Shown here: one piece after another, positions 27,518 through 29,642 of the stretch
Layout of the letters: each line of letters starts with the position of its first letter
How positions within the stretch are numbered: the stretch's first letter is position 1
NCBI GenBank assembly: GCA_002396205.1
Contig: DGXB01000123.1
Coordinates: forward strand, 1 to 29,642
From: Bacteroidales bacterium UBA4243
GTDB lineage: Bacteria; Bacteroidota; Bacteroidia; Bacteroidales; F082
Direction: 5' to 3'
Length of the DNA stretch: 29,642 bases
Made by a program: the position numbers and the translations under genes
Notes under the pieces: model-generated
Seen by the model: only the letters and a program-made list of their open reading frames with translations
Database searches by the model: none
Told to the model about the DNA's origin: nothing

Positions 27518-29642
27518 TCAAATCCGTTCCCGCAGCATCTGAATAGCCTTAGGCAACCCATCAGCGTTGCGCCCACCGGCCACGCAGAGGGTCTTCTGTC
27601 CGCCGCCGCCGCCTTGGATTTCCTTGGCCACCTCGCGGATGAGCTTGGTGGCATCCAAGCCTTTTTGGTCGGCAAACAATTCGGGTAGCAATAGGCAGAG
27701 CGAGGGCTTGCCTTCGGCAACCGAGCCGAGGATGGCGATGGTGCTCTCATTCATCTGCTTGAGCATCAGGGCGATGTTGCGCAGCTGGTCGCCACCGCAA
27801 GGCAGCGTGTCCACGATGAGCTTGTAGCCCTCGTGGTCCACGGCTTTCTCGTGGAGTCGTTCGGCCATGCCTTGGGCTTTCTCCTGCATCAGGTGCTCCA
27901 CCTCTTTCTTCAGGGCTGAGTTCTGCTCGCTGAGCGAAGTGACGGCCTTCACCAAGTCGGGACTCTTGACGCACTCACGCAGGCGACCGATGAGGTCCAA
28001 TTGCTCGTCCAAGTATTGCTCTACGGCCTCGCCGGTGATGGCCTCGATGCGGCGGATGCCGGCAGCAATGGCGCCTTCACTGACGATCTTGAACATGCCG
28101 ATGTTGCCCGTGGCCGAGGTGTGGCAGCCGCCACAAAGCTCCATCGAGTAGTCCTTGCCGAAGACCACCACGCGCACCTTGTCGCCGTATTTCTCGCCAA
28201 ACAACGCCGTGGCACCCATGGCCTTGGCCTCTTCAATGGGCATCTCGGCGTAGGTCACGTTGGGGATGTTCTCGCGGATCTTCTGGTTCACAAGTTTTTC
28301 CACCTGTCGGATTTCCTCAGGGGTCATCTTGGCGAAGTGGCTGAAGTCGAAGCGCAAACGCTGGTCGTCGACCAACGAGCCTTTTTGCTCGACGTGCGAG
28401 CCTAACACCTGCCTCAAGGCGGCGTGCATCAGGTGGGTCGCGCTGTGGTTGTTGGCGATGCGCTGACGGCGTTGGGCATCCACCGTGGCGGTGAAAGCCA
28501 CCTCAGGATTCTGGGGCAGCTGCTCGGTGATGTGGATGACGAGGTTGTTTTCCTTTACGGTATTGATGATTTTAATCGTCTCGTTTTCAGAGGTCAAAGT
28601 GCCGGTGTCGCCTACCTCACCGCCCATCTCAGCATAGAATGGTGTCTTGTCGAGGACGATTTCGAAGTGGGTCTTTTTCTTGGCCACCACCTCGCGGAAA
28701 CGGAGGATGTGGCTCTGGCAGGTCAGGTCGGTGTAGCCCACGAAATTGGTGGGTTCCTCGCTGGCGTTCACCACCACCCAGTCGCCATTGGCTTTTTCGG
28801 CAGCCTTGCGCGAGCGGTTTTTCTGCTCTTCGAGGTTGGCCTTGAAGCCTTCCATGTCGACGTTGAGGCCTTTCTCGGAGGCCATCAGCTGGGTGAGGTC
28901 GATGGGGAAGCCGAAGGTGTCGAACAGCTCGAAGGCGAAGTTGCCGTCGATGTCCTGACCCTTGTGTTGCTCCACATAGCCCTCAAAACGCTTGATGCCC
29001 TGGGCCAAGGTGCGCAGGAACGAGGCTTCCTCTTCGCGGATGACCTTGCCGACCAGATCTTGTTGCTTCTTGATTTCGGGATAGTTGTGTTCCATCTGGC
29101 TGACGAGGATGGGCAGCAAGTTGCACACAAACGGCTCCTCGAAGCCGAGGAAAGTGAAACCATAGCGCACAGCACGACGCAACACGCGGCGGATGACGTA
29201 GCCCGCACCGTTGTTCGACGGCAGCTGTCCATCGGCGATGGCGAAGCTCACGGCACGCAGGTGGTCGGCGATGACGCGCATGGCCACGTCGGTCTTCTCG
29301 GCCTTGCCGTATTCGATGCCCGACATCTTGGCGATTTCTTGGATGATGGGCTGGAACACGTCGGTGTCGTAGTTGGAGGTCTTGCCTTGCAAGACGCGCA
29401 CGAGGCGTTCAAAACCCATGCCCGTGTCGACGTGCTTGGCGGGGAGTTCCACCAATTGGCCGTTGGCCATGCGGTTGTATTGCATGAACACGAGGTTCCA
29501 GATTTCAATCACTTGCGGGTCGTCCTTGTTGACGAGGTCGCGGCCGGCAATCTGCTTGCGGGCCTCATCATCGCGCAAGTCAATGTGGATCTCGGAGCAG
29601 GGGCCGCAGGGACCTGTTTCGCCCATTTCCCAGAAGTTGTCG
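27518..29642 (-). CDS. alaS: Alanine-tRNA ligase, N-terminus beyond window edge
   Basis: Charges tRNA-Ala with alanine and edits Ser/Gly errors. The frame is open to the right edge; about 707 of roughly 870 residues are present. The first visible block, DNFWEMGETGPCGPCSEIH (right edge), is aminoacylation motif 2/3 territory, followed by HVDTGMGFERL and GYVIRRVLRRAVR. The editing domain shows NNHSATHLMHAALRQVLG (HxxxH, bases about 28426-28457) and CGGCHTSATGNIG (Cys/His zinc ligands, about 28100-28140). The C-terminal C-Ala/DHHA1 part includes the glycine run GGGGGQ (about 27597-27617) and GRNADGLPKA. No break is seen. The gene is convergent with the accessory pair and has a strong terminator at 27421-27448. 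Confidence 0.97.
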   Translation of the reverse strand, partial: DNFWEMGETGPCGPCSEIHIDLRDDEARKQIAGRDLVNKDDPQVIEIWNLVFMQYNRMANGQLVELPAKHVDTGMGFERLVRVLQGKTSNYDTDVFQPIIQEIAKMSGIEYGKAEKTDVAMRVIADHLRAVSFAIADGQLPSNNGAGYVIRRVLRRAVRYGFTFLGFEEPFVCNLLPILVSQMEHNYPEIKKQQDLVGKVIREEEASFLRTLAQGIKRFEGYVEQHKGQDIDGNFAFELFDTFGFPIDLTQLMASEKGLNVDMEGFKANLEEQKNRSRKAAEKANGDWVVVNASEEPTNFVGYTDLTCQSHILRFREVVAKKKTHFEIVLDKTPFYAEMGGEVGDTGTLTSENETIKIINTVKENNLVIHITEQLPQNPEVAFTATVDAQRRQRIANNHSATHLMHAALRQVLGSHVEQKGSLVDDQRLRFDFSHFAKMTPEEIRQVEKLVNQKIRENIPNVTYAEMPIEEAKAMGATALFGEKYGDKVRVVVFGKDYSMELCGGCHTSATGNIGMFKIVSEGAIAAGIRRIEAITGEAVEQYLDEQLDLIGRLRECVKSPDLVKAVTSLSEQNSALKKEVEHLMQEKAQGMAERLHEKAVDHEGYKLIVDTLPCGGDQLRNIALMLKQMNESTIAILGSVAEGKPSLCLLLPELFADQKGLDATKLIREVAKEIQGGGGGQKTLCVAGGRNADGLPKAIQMLRERI

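Overview
The window looks like chromosomal DNA of an uncultured or gut-type member of the Bacteroidales (phylum Bacteroidota). The evidence is the recurrent TAnnTTTG (-7) promoter motif, the lack of strong Shine-Dalgarno sequences, SCxx-type lipoprotein signals, a nuclease with a C-terminal type IX secretion tail, HU/CCDC81-SPOR and FISUMP domain proteins, and a DIP1984 protein. Most of it is dense, ordinary core genome. Two AT-richer accessory patches (about 1.2-1.7 kb and 25.8-27.2 kb) stand out by base composition and content.

Layout. 1-1000: 3' part of tryptophanase, then a repeat pair and a terminator. 1240-2285: a YafQ-type toxin-antitoxin pair with a six-helix membrane protein three bases behind it. 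2317-3381: secreted endonuclease I, convergent with corA (minus). 4525-5694: a membrane glycosyltransferase, divergent from tgt-lptF/G. 8073-13540: deoxynucleoside kinase, kdsB, an HU-SPOR membrane protein, trmB, a HerA-like ATPase and a FISUMP lipoprotein, all plus. pcm (minus) is divergent from a Gfo/Idh dehydrogenase; then come a lipoprotein and a polyprenyl-phosphate sugar-phosphate transferase (together suggesting surface-glycan synthesis), whose 3' end overlaps tdk. An acidic Glu-Pro repeat protein precedes rsmI. Two minus genes follow (a beta-barrel protein and a flavinylated lipoprotein), then udk, a tRNA-Gln(CUG), a second beta-barrel protein, a 43-residue lipoprotein, the repair pair ung-rdgB, a DIP1984 protein, the accessory pair (four-helix-bundle protein plus an unrecognised protein) and most of alaS at the right edge.

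Functional themes are envelope glycans and LPS (kdsB, LptF/G, sugar transferases), nucleotide salvage and sanitation (dNK, tdk, udk, rdgB, ung), and tRNA/rRNA modification (tgt, trmB, rsmI).

The right-hand third is rich in small palindromic repeats. A 39-bp repeat occurs in inverted orientation on both sides of the accessory pair at 25.9-27.2 kb, and a relative with the same two-hairpin design sits in the ung leader. A 176-bp element with 19-20 bp terminal inverted repeats sits after rdgB. Another palindromic family forms the end of the rsmI coding sequence. No CRISPR array, phage, integrase, transposase or reverse transcriptase was seen. The best candidate for something not well described is the repeat-flanked four-helix-bundle pair; its function cannot be read from the sequence.
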